From: Bombyx mori
Lineage: Eukaryota > Arthropoda > Insecta > Lepidoptera > Bombycidae
Direction of reading: 5' to 3'
Assembly (NCBI RefSeq): GCF_030269925.1
Contig: NC_085117.1
Coordinates: forward strand, 9,486,731-9,550,730
Length of the DNA: 64,000 nt
Shown here: positions 26,365 through 38,031 of the stretch, piece after piece
Layout: every line of letters starts with the position of its first letter
Numbering within the stretch: position 1 is the first letter of the stretch
The notes under the pieces: model-generated
Database searches by the model: none
The model's input: only the letters and a program-made list of their open reading frames with translations
Told to the model about the DNA's origin: nothing
Program-made: the position numbers and the translations under genes

Positions 26365-27182
26365 GTGAATTTCTTGTTATCTCTCTCACACGGCCCTGCA
26401 GGATGATTACGTTATAATTCACACTATGCATTCTTTTCTCGCTGTTCGACACTACCCCGATACCAGATTTGAAAGATTTCTAACATCTCGTTATTGAGCG
26501 TATTCCTAAAAAAACTTTCTGATTTAGATTTCAAGTAAAATAAGTTTTCGTAAAAAAATACCTATTTCAAACACGCAATGAGAAAGTTTACATTAAAGCG
26601 CAAAGCAGATGAGGTATATATGGAAAGATACAGAAATTCAGTGTTAGGAAAATGTTGGCTTAAAGTTTCAATTTTCATAAAATTAAGACAAAATAAGAAT
26701 TCAATTAAAAATCAATATATAACTCTAATCTTTGTACTTACATTCTTGTACATCTTGGTATTCCTATTAGGTACATTTACTAGGTATTTTTAATCGAATC
26801 GAAATTTTAGAATCGAATACAAATAGCTAATTGTAATTTCAAATATATGTTAATAAAGAATGAGACAAAACGGAACAACGTTAATGGTCTTTTCCATTCC
26901 GGTTTAATTAAGCTTTTAGCTAGCTCAAGGGATAATTGCGTTTCAAGTAATTAAGTTGCATTGTGCAAAACGCGACCTAAATAAAATTACTGATTCGAAA
27001 AAGAAAAAAAACAATAAAAACCTTAATTAAAACCTGATCGTTGTAATCTTAAGGAAAACTTAATATGCAAACTCTTCAGGGTAATAAGAGATAGTTTCGT
27101 TAAATTCTATGGACTCAAAGAATAAGGACTACATATCTAAGTACTTTTTCCTATGTTAGCATAGTAATTGAGTTCAAAGACC

Positions 27183-27448
27183 ACCCGACTCTGTGGACCG
27201 AATGGTAAAGGAAATTTTAGGTACCTCAAGCACTGATCACCGTCCTCGCCGAACCCGTCGCTTGCGACGAAGGGCTCGAAGAGTAAATTAACCCATAGAC
27301 ACAGCCCACTGAGTTTTTCGCCGGATCTTCTCAGTGGGTTGCTCTTGTAGGGCCAATGTTAGCAACACTTCCGGTTTGAGCCCCGTGAGCTCACCTACAC
27401 GCTAGATCGAAGCTGAAATAGCCTCTCAGCATAGGTAGGAAAGAAAAA
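27183..27448 (+). repeat. K1 repeat, 266 bp, with 12 bp target duplication
   Basis: AGTTCAAAGACC occurs at 27171-27182 and 27449-27460. The copy keeps the CGTCGCTTGCGACGAAGG block and the hairpin and ends AGGTAGGAAAGAAAAA. A stretch after the right hairpin arm is deleted. Confidence 0.75.
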
Positions 27449-28114
27449 AGTTCAAAGACCTATGTGTATTATATCTCTAGAAAACATTTGAAAGTATATT
27501 TTTAAACGGTCTATATGATTACATTGAATGTACGCGTACCGCCACAAATAGAGAGAGATCTGATGGAGAGAAATCTCTCAAAAGCCGCAACCAAGCAATA
27601 AGACATACATAATCACGACCACTCCGCAAGGAGTGTACGCATGAGAAGAAGAATATGATTACAAGTTTTTAAGGTTTAAATTCATGACGGTAATATTTAT
27701 TTCCTAATTTGTCGATTTGAATATATTTTTATGTATATTGACAGAGAACCTTAAGGGCCAATTTTGAGCCCATAATACAATTGAGACATTGAGCTAATAT
27801 CTATTGATAGGTGGCGATATGTATGTTCCAAAGTATAATAGCTTCGATGGCTCCTTAATAACATGTGAGGCGAGCGATTGTATGCCGATCTACTCAAAAA
27901 ACCGTGAGCGGTCAGATATCCGGAAGATTTGTTTATAAAAAAATTTGTATTGAAAAGTGGGTAATAAATCATATACTATCAGCCGTGCACAATACTCGAA
28001 TTTCGGTACAGACTCTTGTATAATATTATAGATTAGACTGAAAGAAAGACAGCGAGAGTGAGAAAGGGAGAAAGTCGGAGGAGGCATAACGTTTTCTTGT
28101 TACGTGACGTTCTA

Positions 28115-28275
28115 TCAGTCAATTCCTTTTTTTTATTTATGGGCCGATGGCTAAATCTCGTGCGAGATCTCTCCGCCATTAGGGCGCCTGATGTATATGG
28201 TCCTGTTGAAGCAACCCATTAAACGATCACCCTGCACTTTCGCTGGAAAATCCGAGTGCCGCCTGGCTAAAATTC
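28115..28275 (-). repeat. Possible retroelement 3' fragment with T run
   Basis: A T run is followed by unusually GC-rich sequence (GGGCCGATGGCTAAATCTCG, GTGCGAGATCTCTCCGCC). This fits a minus-strand retroelement 3' end, but I cannot name the family. Confidence 0.35.
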
Positions 28276-28299
28276 CTTAGAGGTAAATAATTTTCCTAC

Positions 28300-28527
28300 C
28301 ACAAACCGCCTACCACCTATCAAAGAGAACACTGACCTGGAAAGTGTCTGGCAAAAGGAAGAGAGGCCGCCCCAGAACAACTTGGCGTCGCTCGGTGGAG
28401 CAGGAGCTAGGGGTATTAGGCATGACGTGGGAGTAGTTAGAACAGACTGCCCAAGACCGATGTAAGTGGAAGGATTTGATTCGAGCCCTACACCCCAGCA
28501 GAGGGTAATAGGAAAGAATGATGATCA
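28300..28527 (+). mobile_element. RTE-type LINE fragment, C-terminal coding end
   Basis: The plus strand reads TWKVSGKRKRGRPRTTWRRS, then EQTAQDRCKWKDLIRALHPS and a stop, with one internal TAG. The GRPxTTWRR plus AQDRxxW pairing is typical of moth LINE ORF ends. It is followed by AATGATGATC, a remnant of the trinucleotide tail. Confidence 0.65.
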
Positions 28528-29314
28528 CAAACCGCGTTACGGAACCACTTTCCAATTAACAAAACAATGTTTTATGCATTCTCAGAAAAATTCGAAACAT
28601 TCATAACATACGTGCCTGGTGTGGAGCCTCCGATCTAAGATACTACATGCAAATACATATCTCTATGTTGATCAGGGGGTTGGCTATTGCAATAATACCA
28701 CGCGGTTCACCTGAAATTTGTGAAACCTCTTGTTTCCGTAAAATATAGTAACCATTGTTCTCAAGATACGATATCTCCGCTAAAATTTTGAATTCCCAAC
28801 GAAAATGTTCACCTGAATTTCACAAAAGGATTTTTTTTAGCTTCCATAAGGCGCGACCCCGTCTCCGAACTCAGATAATCTTAGGTTAAATTGTTCTATA
28901 ACCATAAATAATTTCATTCTAGCACGGACCCTCTTCGGTTGGGAAGTCTCATTTTTTTTACGGAATATAATATTTTCCTCGTAGTCGGTTAAGGGAAAAG
29001 ATCTTAAAATATCTGGAGCTTCGATAAAAAAAAAAAACGAAAGTAAATTAACTTTTTTGTTCAATAATGATGGTTCGGAAGATTTGCATAAATTATGGCA
29101 ATTAAATTATGGGGACTTTGATTAGTGGAAAAAGAGCTTTGTAGGACGAGAATGTCTTTGGGACGTCAATAAAATTAATTTTAAGTTATTCAATTAGTGA
29201 AAATTGCGAATGTATATTGCGAGCGATCACGATTGATCCCTGAGGCGTAATTTAAAAGCCGACGAATTGTTCACAAAGCTTTAAATAATAGTTTTTATTG
29301 TTTATTTCTATTTC

Positions 29315-29389
29315 TTTTAAAAATAAACAATAGTTTATATTGTTTATTTTTAAAAATAAACAATAGTTTATATTGTTTATTTTTAAAAG
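29315..29389. repeat. Palindromic tandem repeat (33 bp unit)
   Basis: AAAATAAACAATAGTTTATA followed by TTGTTTATTTTT is itself close to palindromic and occurs twice in tandem, so long stretches could extrude as a cruciform. Confidence 0.65.
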
Positions 29390-29807
29390 AACTAACAAAA
29401 CTGAAGTATCATTTTCGCGGTAAGATTTGGAATGAAATTTTACCCTTCAAAAGCCAATCGGTCTCCTGTTTAAATTTGAACATTTAAAAAGCGAAGCAAC
29501 GCGTGTACACATATTATATAGCAGCTGATAAGACTAATTATTAAGATTACATTGCACATATTAAAGTGTATTATTATTTTGCGGGCTCAAAAACGGAGGG
29601 AAAATCTTGCACTGAGCGAGTGTAATTGCTCGGTAGACCGACGCGACGGTCCGAATGTTGTTGCTCAGAGTTTGTATACATATATGCAAGCTTATCTTGA
29701 AAATTTGGTAAGCGAGATTCAGGCATCTGTCAAATACCTTGGTGTTGTGTGTTCCGGGGATGATGGCTACCCGCCACAATAACATCTACATATGCATTTT
29801 TACTTGT

Positions 29808-30793
29808 ACTAGAGGTCCCGCAGTAGTCGAAATTCGACTATAATTAATTGGAATTGTAAGTTTGTACACTATTATGATTGTATTTTATACTTTTATAATC
29901 ACAAATTTCGCCAAGGCTACACTTAAAAAAAATATTAATAAAGACAAACAATATTTAATCTATTCTCAATTTGACAACAGACGCCAAGAACAAAAGTTTG
30001 ACAATAAATAGTATGCATGCGTGTGTGCGTCAAATACATGGTATGTAGTGTGTGTAATGTTTCCTTTATTGATTTAATGTATCTTTTATGCATTATTTAA
30101 AAAAAATATTAGCATTGGGCACTTCTTCTCTCCCCTGTAGGTGGCGGCCTCCCCCCGGTGAAGGTCAAGGGGCGACCTGAGGGGGTGAGGCCGCGCGGCG
30201 CGCTACCAGCACTCTAGCGCGCTGCCGTGGAGTGAATAGAGCGACCGGTCGACGGTGTATCGCGTCCCGACCCGGCAGGCTGGTTCTGGTCCAGCGGGGT
30301 ATTCCGGGACACCAGCGGCACCGTCTGGGCGGCCCGACGGGCTGCCGTACCGAGACGGCCGATGTTTCAGAGCCTTCGATTCGCCTCGAAGGCTCCGTCG
30401 GCTGGGCGTCCTTGGGGTGAGCCGCGCCGTCTGGTTGTAGTGTTGACCGCGGTAGCCCCCCTACCTCATCCGGGTTCTGACCTCGGAGGGGATCGGACGT
30501 CGGGTGTAAGAGTGCAGAGGAGTCGTTTAGTGGGTGGGCTCTAAAATCCTTGGGCCCGCGGTCTGCTCACAACACCATGCAGATCGTTGAGTCTCACATA
30601 CCCCGCGCGCCCCTTTTGCGCGGGGACCTCGTAGGAGGTTCGGCCCTCTACCCGAAAAAACAAAAAAAAAAAAAAAAAAATGGGCACTTCTTCTCTATAT
30701 TCTCTATAAGTGTGGAAAATTTCACACTCCTCCGTCCGCGCAATTTTCGTAAAAAGGGATACAAAGTTTTTGCTTCACGTATTAATATATAGA
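29808..30793 (-). mobile_element. Non-autonomous Helitron carrying a nested retroelement
   Basis: This is the same family as the 7.6 kb copy on the opposite strand: CTAG end at 29808-29811, the GTCGAAATTCGAC palindrome, and the TC terminus at 30792-30793, between A (29807) and T (30794). Removing the insertion at 30132-30680 and one 16 bp target copy leaves about 421 bp. Confidence 0.85.
30132..30680 (+). mobile_element. GC-rich 5'-truncated non-LTR retroelement (549 bp) with poly-A
   Basis: TGGGCACTTCTTCTCT occurs at 30116-30131 and 30681-30696, a perfect 16 bp target duplication. The insert is strikingly GC-rich compared with its surroundings and ends in a run of about 20 A. It contains the pair CCCCGCGCGCCCCTTTTGCG / CGCGGGG, able to form a hairpin, near the 3' end. 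It is most likely a LINE 3' UTR; no recognisable ORF remains. Confidence 0.75.
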
Positions 30794-30796
30794 TTG

Positions 30797-31022
30797 GGGC
30801 GTCTTGTGAACCTGCATGCTTAGGTACGGTGGTACTCTACCCGTTTCTACATCGAAGCGTTATACTAATTAGTACCGATTTGAATGATGGGACAGTCTTT
30901 ATATTATATGTGACTTAGACTAGGTCTCAAAGTGGGCGGCGACATTTATGTATTGATGTACTCCCGTAAACACTTAATGCCAGGTGAATCGGAAGCTCGC
31001 TTATCCATATATGCAATAAAAT
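30797..31022 (+). repeat. Diverged Bm1 remnant next to a Helitron end
   Basis: GTCTTGTGAACCTGCATG, GGTCTCAAAGTGGGCGGC and AATGCCAGGTGAATCGG follow in Bm1 order to CAATAAAATA. Confidence 0.6.
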
Positions 31023-31024
31023 AG

Positions 31025-32495
31025 TACATCACGTATGTATTGGTTACGGGTGCACTAATGGGTTTATGATGTAACGTAAGCGCGTATAAAGTCACTCTAT
31101 CCCCGCTTATAGGGTTGAAACTTTTTATCCTTAATTACTTAATTTGAGTTCGTTGAGAGCTGATTGGAAGAGTTTCTTAGTCCGGACACAACCCTCAGCT
31201 CAGTGCCGCAACTATGTCATGATCAAATTTTAAAACCGGCTAAATAGCGTACCTGCGATTTCATCCGATTTCGTATGCCTTATTGCCTATTGAAGAGTTT
31301 TTTTTTAAATCTGGAGATAATCTTTTAAGTAGATTCAGGTTATGTTTACCAAAAAGATGGAACCTCATAATAACTGGAGTAGCATGCATATTGCATACAG
31401 ACAGCAAGTTAATGAAACTTATAAAAACAAAAGTCCGGTTTGCCAGCCCTATATTATCAGTTGCTTAAAAATGGATTGACATGCTAACTGAATCAATATG
31501 CATACAGCAAGTTAATAAAACTCACAACAAAAAAGGCCTCTTTGCCACCCCTATATTATCAGCTGCACCCTGCTTTATAACACGTCGTGCTTTTAACTAG
31601 TGATATGCTAACGGATATCCGTCATATCTCTACCGCATTGAAAATTACAAAGCAAGACACAGTGTGATGCTACTACTAAGCTTAGTCAGTAGTAGCTTTG
31701 CATATATATAGATTGTAGTTTTATTGTCCTTACACCAATTTTTTCTACTATTATAATTAAAAAAAATTATTAACACCTTTTTTACACATCGCCCACTCAA
31801 TCATCCACGCCATTTTGCTTTTTCTTTTATTGTTTTCTCCCTTTTGTACCATTTTCTCTCACTCACGCTTTAACGCGCCAATCCACACTCTTTTCATACT
31901 TTTCGTTTTCAACCTTCGTACATTAATATAAAATATATTTTTACTTTTCTTTTTATTGTATTTTAAAGCTAGCACTTCCCGCCTGGTGGTTATCGTCGTT
32001 CATGGACATGCAATGCTAGATACACTGCTAGCGTCAACTTAGCGGCCATTTTTTTATTGCTGTCAAAGACATATAAGCTACCACCGGCCATGGTCACCGC
32101 CAATGGCAAGGGCGTATCCAGACCACTGTCCGTCGCAAATCAACTTCATTAAATATCTACATATATCTATAAAAGGGTAAAAAGTGCACAAGACGAGCAA
32201 GGAGTTCATTCTAAAACTTAAATTTACGAAGGAGGAATGATCACTGAAAACGCATACCTAATCAATTATTTCGTCTAGCGTTTATTAATTGCCATTTTCA
32301 TTTTGTTTCAGGTAAACTACAAGTTCTTAAATTTGGATCGAAAAGTAAACGAATGAGAGATTAATAGATTGAATTCGAAGAAAGAATTTGATGGAGTAAG
32401 TGCTAAAGTAAATGATATTACGCAATCAACTTTGCTCTCCAGTTGTTTTGTTTAAAAATATGGAATAATGCAGGTTGAGTTATTTTAGTTTTTAT
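31025..32495. other. Intergenic sequence, no gene seen
   Basis: A near-repeat pair around 31,370-31,455 and 31,490-31,570 shares CAGCAAGTTAAT, AAACTYATAA and CCCTATATTATCAG, suggesting an old local duplication. Confidence 0.45.
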
Positions 32496-32496
32496 A

Positions 32497-32690
32497 GTCT
32501 GGATAGATGAATAAGCTAATGGCCCACCTGGTATGGAAGTCACCAGTGCCCGTAGACGATGCAAAATGAATGTCGCCACCCACCTTGAGACATGAGGTCC
32601 AAGTGTCAATTTTATAATATAAAGGTTATCCCACCCTTCTAATCGGAATGCATGATTTCTTCGCGGCAGAAGTACGTAGTGTGATGGGAC
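32497..32690 (-). repeat. Diverged Bm1 remnant
   Basis: GGCCCACCTGGTATGG, CACCCACCTTGAGACATG and TTATCCCACCCTTC mark an old minus-strand copy. Confidence 0.6.
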
Positions 32691-32825
32691 AAGTATACCC
32701 AATACTTGTTCCACTTGAAAGATACTTCTTCAGTGAGTAATGGCCTTTATCGATGGTATTTTAGGACACCACGCATTCGACATATATATTTTATATATTT
32801 TTACTGGTTTATATATTATATATTT

Positions 32826-33075
32826 TACTAGTGGTAGGACCTCTTGTGAGTCCGCGCGATTAGGTACCACCACCCTGCCTATTTCTGCCGTGAAGTAGTA
32901 ATGCGTTTCGGTTTGAAGGGCGGGACAGCCCTTGTAACTAACTATACTGAGACTTCAGATCTGATCTGATCTCAAGGTGAGTGGCGCATTTACTTCGTAG
33001 ATGTCTATGGGCTCCAGTAACCACTTAACACCAGGTGGGCTGTAAGCTCGACCACGCATCTACGCAATAAAAAAA
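32826..33075 (+). repeat. Bm1 3' unit without tRNA head
   Basis: A well-kept copy starts abruptly at TAGTGGTAGGACCTCTTGTG and runs to CTACGCAATAAAAAA. It abuts the 33.1 kb tandem array. Confidence 0.85.
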
Positions 33076-33702
33076 ATGTGTGCGTGTACTAGTGTACACA
33101 CGTAAGAAGTGAAACTTGTTTATGGCCTTATTTTTCGAAAAATGATCTACATGCAACTTTCTAGAAATTGGTTAAATAAAGTTAAATTAGATAAAGTTTA
33201 AACAAAAGGATTTTATTATCATAGACATGAATACAAAAAAATGTGTGCGTGTACTAGTGTACACACGTAAGAAGTGAAACTTGTTTATGGCCTTATTTTT
33301 CGAAAAATGATCTACATGCAACTTTCTAGAAATTGGTTAAATAAAGTTAAATTAGATAAAGTTTAAACAAAAGGATTTTATTATCATAGACATGAATACA
33401 AAAAAGTTAAATTAGATAAAGTTTAAACAAAAGGATTTTATTATCATAGACATGAATACAAAACAGATGGCGCGTAACGGAAAAAAGTGACGCGTAACCG
33501 AAAAATGTGACGGTAAATTTTTTTCCAACGCCGATAAGGAAGTTTCACTTCAAAAAGTTAAATTAGATAAAGTTTAAACAAAAGGATTTTATTATCATAG
33601 ACATGAATACAAAACAGATGGCGCGTAACGGAAAAAAGTGACGCGTAACCGAAAAATGTGACGGTAAATTTTTTTCCAACGCCGATAAGGAAGTTTCACT
33701 TC
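33076..33702. repeat. Nested tandem array, pattern ABABBCBC
   Basis: A 165 bp unit (A+B) occurs twice at 33076-33240 and 33241-33400. It is followed by a 151 bp unit (B+C) twice at 33401-33551 and 33552-33702. The shared B block (GTTAAATTAGATAAAG to ATGAATACAAAA) therefore occurs four times. A has GTGTACTAGTGTACAC and GAAGTGAAAC; C ends GTTTCACTTCAAAA, the inverse of the A motif. Copies are almost identical, so the amplification is recent. Confidence 0.8.
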
Positions 33703-34780
33703 AAAAAATTATAGGTTTGCTATTACTATCGCCATACTGAAACGAATCGCACGCTTTTTGTTAAAACGCTTGAACAAAAAATATAAATCTGGTATTCAAA
33801 TAACAATTTGCAGCGTGCTCTTTGTAATATTCCCTGGAATTTTTGTCCACATTTTTCTTAAGTTCACGTGGAAGTCGTAACTTTAAATAAAGGATCGAAA
33901 TCCGACATTATTGTCGTGACGTTAAAATAAATTTCTTTTTTACACGGTCGAGTAATATCAAAGAGTACAGTGTAATAACAAACAGTAAGGCGGTGTCCAA
34001 GTGAATTATTATGGATGTTTTTTTTTACTGTTTTTTAATCATACACTTTCAGATAAACTATCGTACATAAATGATAATTAATAATTTCTAAACGATAAAA
34101 CATTTTGCGAGGTCTCTTAACTCCTGAAACATGAAAAAGTATCGTTTATACTATATAATTTAATATAATTTAATCTTCTACAAGTTCATTACTTCTCCTT
34201 ATTACTTTTTCATTAATAAGTCTTCAACGGTTTATTTTAATTTTGGAGCCGAAGGCGTCATTTAAATTTGTAAATAAAAAGTTAGATTTGAATTGAATTT
34301 TTTATTCAATTTGATTCAATTTAATGTTAAATGCTTTTTGATTCTTGGTAGGTTTTCCTATTAACAAGTTGACTAGCTATAAGTATCATATAATGGAAAT
34401 ACTCTGTATTGTGTTATATCTTATCATCTTAATATCGCAGTAACCAATATTAGCTAAAAATTACATACAATTACATGACCTAAGTGCTTAGGAATTGTGA
34501 GCAGCAATAATAACGGTAAACGAGACTAATAAAAAAGTAAACAAACAGCCTAGCAGATAAGTAAAGCGTACCAAACAACAAGTTCACTGCCTGAATACAA
34601 TATTACACAATATGACAGCTGGGGACGTCGCCAGTGCTGTTTAGATATTTGTAGCGAAAACTTTCATAGCACCGTTGTGGTTTGAAATTTGATAAAAAGG
34701 AAACAACGAAAATCATTCAGACCTATACATTTATAGTATTTAGCTTAAAGGAAAGAACTGCACTCATATTCTTTAGTTTA

Positions 34781-35240
34781 ATCTATTCTAATATTATAAA
34801 GCGGAAAGATTTGTTTGTATTGAATAGGCTCCGAAATTACAGAACCGATTTGAAAAATTCTTTCACTGTTTGGAAGCTACACTATTCCTGAGTGACATGA
34901 GATAATGTGATTTATACATGAGATGTGATAAAGTATTTAAAAAAAATAAATTGGGATCCTTACTAAAACTCCAATAATGTAACCCAAGGTGTAAAAAAAT
35001 TACCTATAATATTCTTTACATCGCGTGCCCTGCGAAAACTATTGATGATATAATAAAATAATGTACTGCGACTTTGTAGAAAACATTATTATTTAAAAAA
35101 GTATCGCGACCGCATATGTCTAACTATTATAGCTATGCCACAATAAGTGTTCTTTTATTTAAAAAATAAAACAACATCAAATTTCGTTGAAATTTTTGTT
35201 AAAGACCCAAACGGAGTCGAAGCGGGCCCCTAGTAGGATA
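34781..35240 (+). repeat. Dispersed arthropod repeat (CTAATATTATAAAGCGG family)
   Basis: It starts CTAATATTATAAAGCGGAAA, holds CCGATTTGAAAAATTCTTTC, and ends ACGGAGTCGAAGCGGGCCCC then TAGTAGG, the usual order for this family in insects. It is non-coding. Confidence 0.55.
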
Positions 35241-35821
35241 TAAATACAATTTCGGAAGCGGTTCCTCATTCGCCATGTACGATTTCTGCTACTTTAACTG
35301 TTCGTTTGATTTGTTTGCAAATAGTACTGATTATCGATATGTGCAAAAAAAAACTGACACACTGAATAAGTCGGCACTGTGCTTAGAGTTCGACCCGGCT
35401 GACCTGGCCGTGCGTGCCACGCCTGTACCGTGGGGCTTCGCTATCATATGCTTATCCCCGCACGCCCTCAGCATTATTATATTATTGGCTACTAAAAATG
35501 GACATTACATATTATTGCAATATGTATTACCTATACTAAAATAAATTATCATAGTAGTAAGCTTAAAATGAACAAAGCATGTGTAGTAATCGACTTTAAA
35601 AAAAATTGTATATGTGTACTGAATGTCATGAATTACTAGGATAAATATTGTATGTTGGCAAGTTTACCGTTGACCTGATGTTAAGCGAACAACGGATGTT
35701 ACAACGTAAATACTGCGTACTTTGAGACATGTATTATAGAATCGTCGTGATAATCGCCTTATCGTTGCCGCCGCTGACTACTCACCGAATCCTGATCACG
35801 CAGGAGTCAGTCATCGTCGTT

Positions 35822-36203
35822 GCCCTAGACACATCCTTACGGATCTATCAGATCCAATAACTCTTGCATTAGACGCCTTCAGCTCTAAGGAGGCTCTAAG
35901 AGCAGGCTTAGGGACCCCGGTAACGTACTCGTCGAACTCGGCAAAGCGTTCGACGTGCAACCTAACCCATGTATCAGCCCGTTGAATTTCTCGCCGGATC
36001 TTCTCAGCGAGTCGCGATTCCGATCCGGTAGTAGATTCATTCGCGAAGCAGCTGCTCTTGAGTTGTTAGGTCTCCTTCGGAGGCGCTCGGGCAACTGTTA
36101 GCAAATACCACCCCTCCTGGCTGAGCCTTTGCTCGCCCACATGTCCTGGTGAAACTGGAAAGGCCTCCGGGCCAACAGTAATCCTTCAATCATAAAAATA
36201 TAT
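35822..36203 (+). repeat. K2 SINE-like element, plus strand
   Basis: It runs from ACACATCCTTACGGATC to CAATCATAAAAATA with the same blocks as the 17.8 kb and 45.6 kb copies. No clear target duplication was seen. Confidence 0.75.
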
Positions 36204-36209
36204 ATACAT

Positions 36210-37340
36210 ATATAGAACACAGAGTGCTAACTAATTTTAATTATAATGTATAATAGGCCCAATCCACATATGTACTAAACACAGCTCCACAACATTTTTT
36301 TCTCATTGAAAAACTTCGTGAACCACTGGTTTACACACGTTGTGCCGGTCACGCTTGTAACGATAGTCTTAATCATTTTAATAATCTCGGTTTCGTGAGT
36401 TAAATACATTATTACAGAAGCTGTGGTCATATTGAAGGACGGTGGCACGCGAATGGTGTTGCTAGGAAAATTCGAAAATATAATTTTAGAAGTTTTTTTT
36501 TTCGGTAAAAAAATAAATAGTAGGATTGGCTAGTTAAGATTAAAACCGCTCAAAATTTTATTACAATATGTACTCTTTTCCCATTGCACGTAATGCAATG
36601 CAAGAATTGTCTTTGAATGTGTGACGCAGCGAGTGTTCGCCTCATTCCTTCGCTTAGTTTAATAATTTAATGTTGTTTGTAGTTTTCCATGTAATATTAA
36701 CGCACTAAAAGAAAAAAGTACCTATTTAGTTTACCTTATTAATAATTGAATATTGATACTGTTGTGTGTGTGTTCATTTGTAAAAGTAATATATTATTAT
36801 TATTACCTTTATCGGCTTACAGAACGTTTCATAATACATATGCATACATAATTAAAAAACGATATTTCCTTTCATATTTTGGATCATCTATTCGTAGGTT
36901 GTATTAAAAATAAACGTAAACCTTAATTCCTGGTTTAATTAATTTTTTTAATTCATGCGTTGGATTGTTGAATTTACTAGAACAAAATTTTTTTTTTCTT
37001 TAGACTTGTTCTCAAATGAAATATTCCAAAAAAATTTTAGTCTCTTCAATTTTATTTACTGGCAACTCTGGCAATCGAGAGCACTTATAAAAAATTATAG
37101 CAAATCGTTGAAAGCAAATGCCGTTAAGTGTATTTTGATGCCCGATAATATTGCTATTGTTTGTATAATGGACCCAACAAAACAAACTCTTCCATTCTTA
37201 TCCAACAATGTTATGCTTAAGCACATAATTTATTTAAGTATAATACATAATCTGTTCTACTAAATAGTTATTAAAATTTTAACATGTCAACGATATTCAA
37301 TATCGCAAGGAAATAAACTAACTACTTTTAAGCAGATTTA
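36210..37340. other. Intergenic AT-rich sequence, no gene seen
   Basis: A 102-codon frame at 36,955-37,263 is composed of AT-rich codons with no motif, and is probably chance. Confidence 0.45.
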
Positions 37341-37488
37341 ATAAGAAGTGTATTGGTCCAACAATCTCTTACTGTAGCTCTACTAGCCATTGGAGCAGGC
37401 TGCATCCTTACAACCTCAAATTGTTCATCTATAATGAATTTTACAGCGTCATTTATTCGACCTGGCCGATTTACAGATTTGGAATGAC

Positions 37489-37790
37489 CCATTAATGGTG
37501 CTTTTAGGTAACGATCGGTTTAAGTACCGGTCACCGTCCTTGCCGAATCCGTCGCTTGTGACAAAGGGCTCGACGAGTAAATTAACCCATAGATAGCCCA
37601 CTGAGTTTCTCGCCGGATCTTCTCAGTGGGTCCCGTTTCCGATCCGGTGGTAGATTCTGCGAAGCACTGCTCTTGCTAAGGTCAGCGTTAGCAACACTTC
37701 TGGTTTGAGCCCCGTGAGCTCACTTACCTGCCCGGTTACGCTGACACAGCCTCTCAAGGGTATCAGCTTAGATAGGGAAAAAAAATTAAA
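37489..37790 (+). repeat. K1 repeat, long copy
   Basis: The hairpin is perfect here (arms 37597-37605 and 37622-37630, 16-base loop). It is inserted in a diverged minus-strand copy of another repeat (family G): CATTCC and GGGGATTTCAT blocks of that family lie on either side. Confidence 0.7.
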
Positions 37791-38031
37791 TGAAATCCCC
37801 TGTACGGTGTACCTCAAGCACAATGGCATGCCCTTCTTCAACTAAAGTGTAAAAAGAATCCTCAGCGGTAGGCTGACAGTGCACTGCCGCGCTTGTTGAA
37901 TGAAGCCAACAAGTTACTATTAGGTAACCTATAGGCTCTTCTATCTTCTGAAGTGAAACGAACAGCAGTAGAGCTGTAAAAACGCGCTCTATCTCACAAC
38001 CATTGCTCAACCATTACTTAACACAAACAGA

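Noticed and set aside
30232..30544. Three overlapping Arg/Gly-rich + strand frames
   Set aside because: They lie in the GC-rich untranslated part of an inserted retroelement; several frames are open at once and none has motifs.
33076..33702. CRISPR-like array
   Set aside because: Repeats are long, adjacent and without unique spacers, and the genome is eukaryotic; it is a tandem duplication.
35275..35544. 89-codon frame with a GC-rich centre as a possible exon
   Set aside because: No splice signals or motif were found, and it begins next to the end of a dispersed repeat.
37341..38010. A split host gene on the minus strand (frames with RPGRINDAVKFIIDEQFEV and EEGHAIVLEV)
   Set aside because: The second piece matches the family G repeat on the opposite strand, and the first adjoins it across a K1 insertion, so repeat origin is likelier. 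The first piece was not identified.
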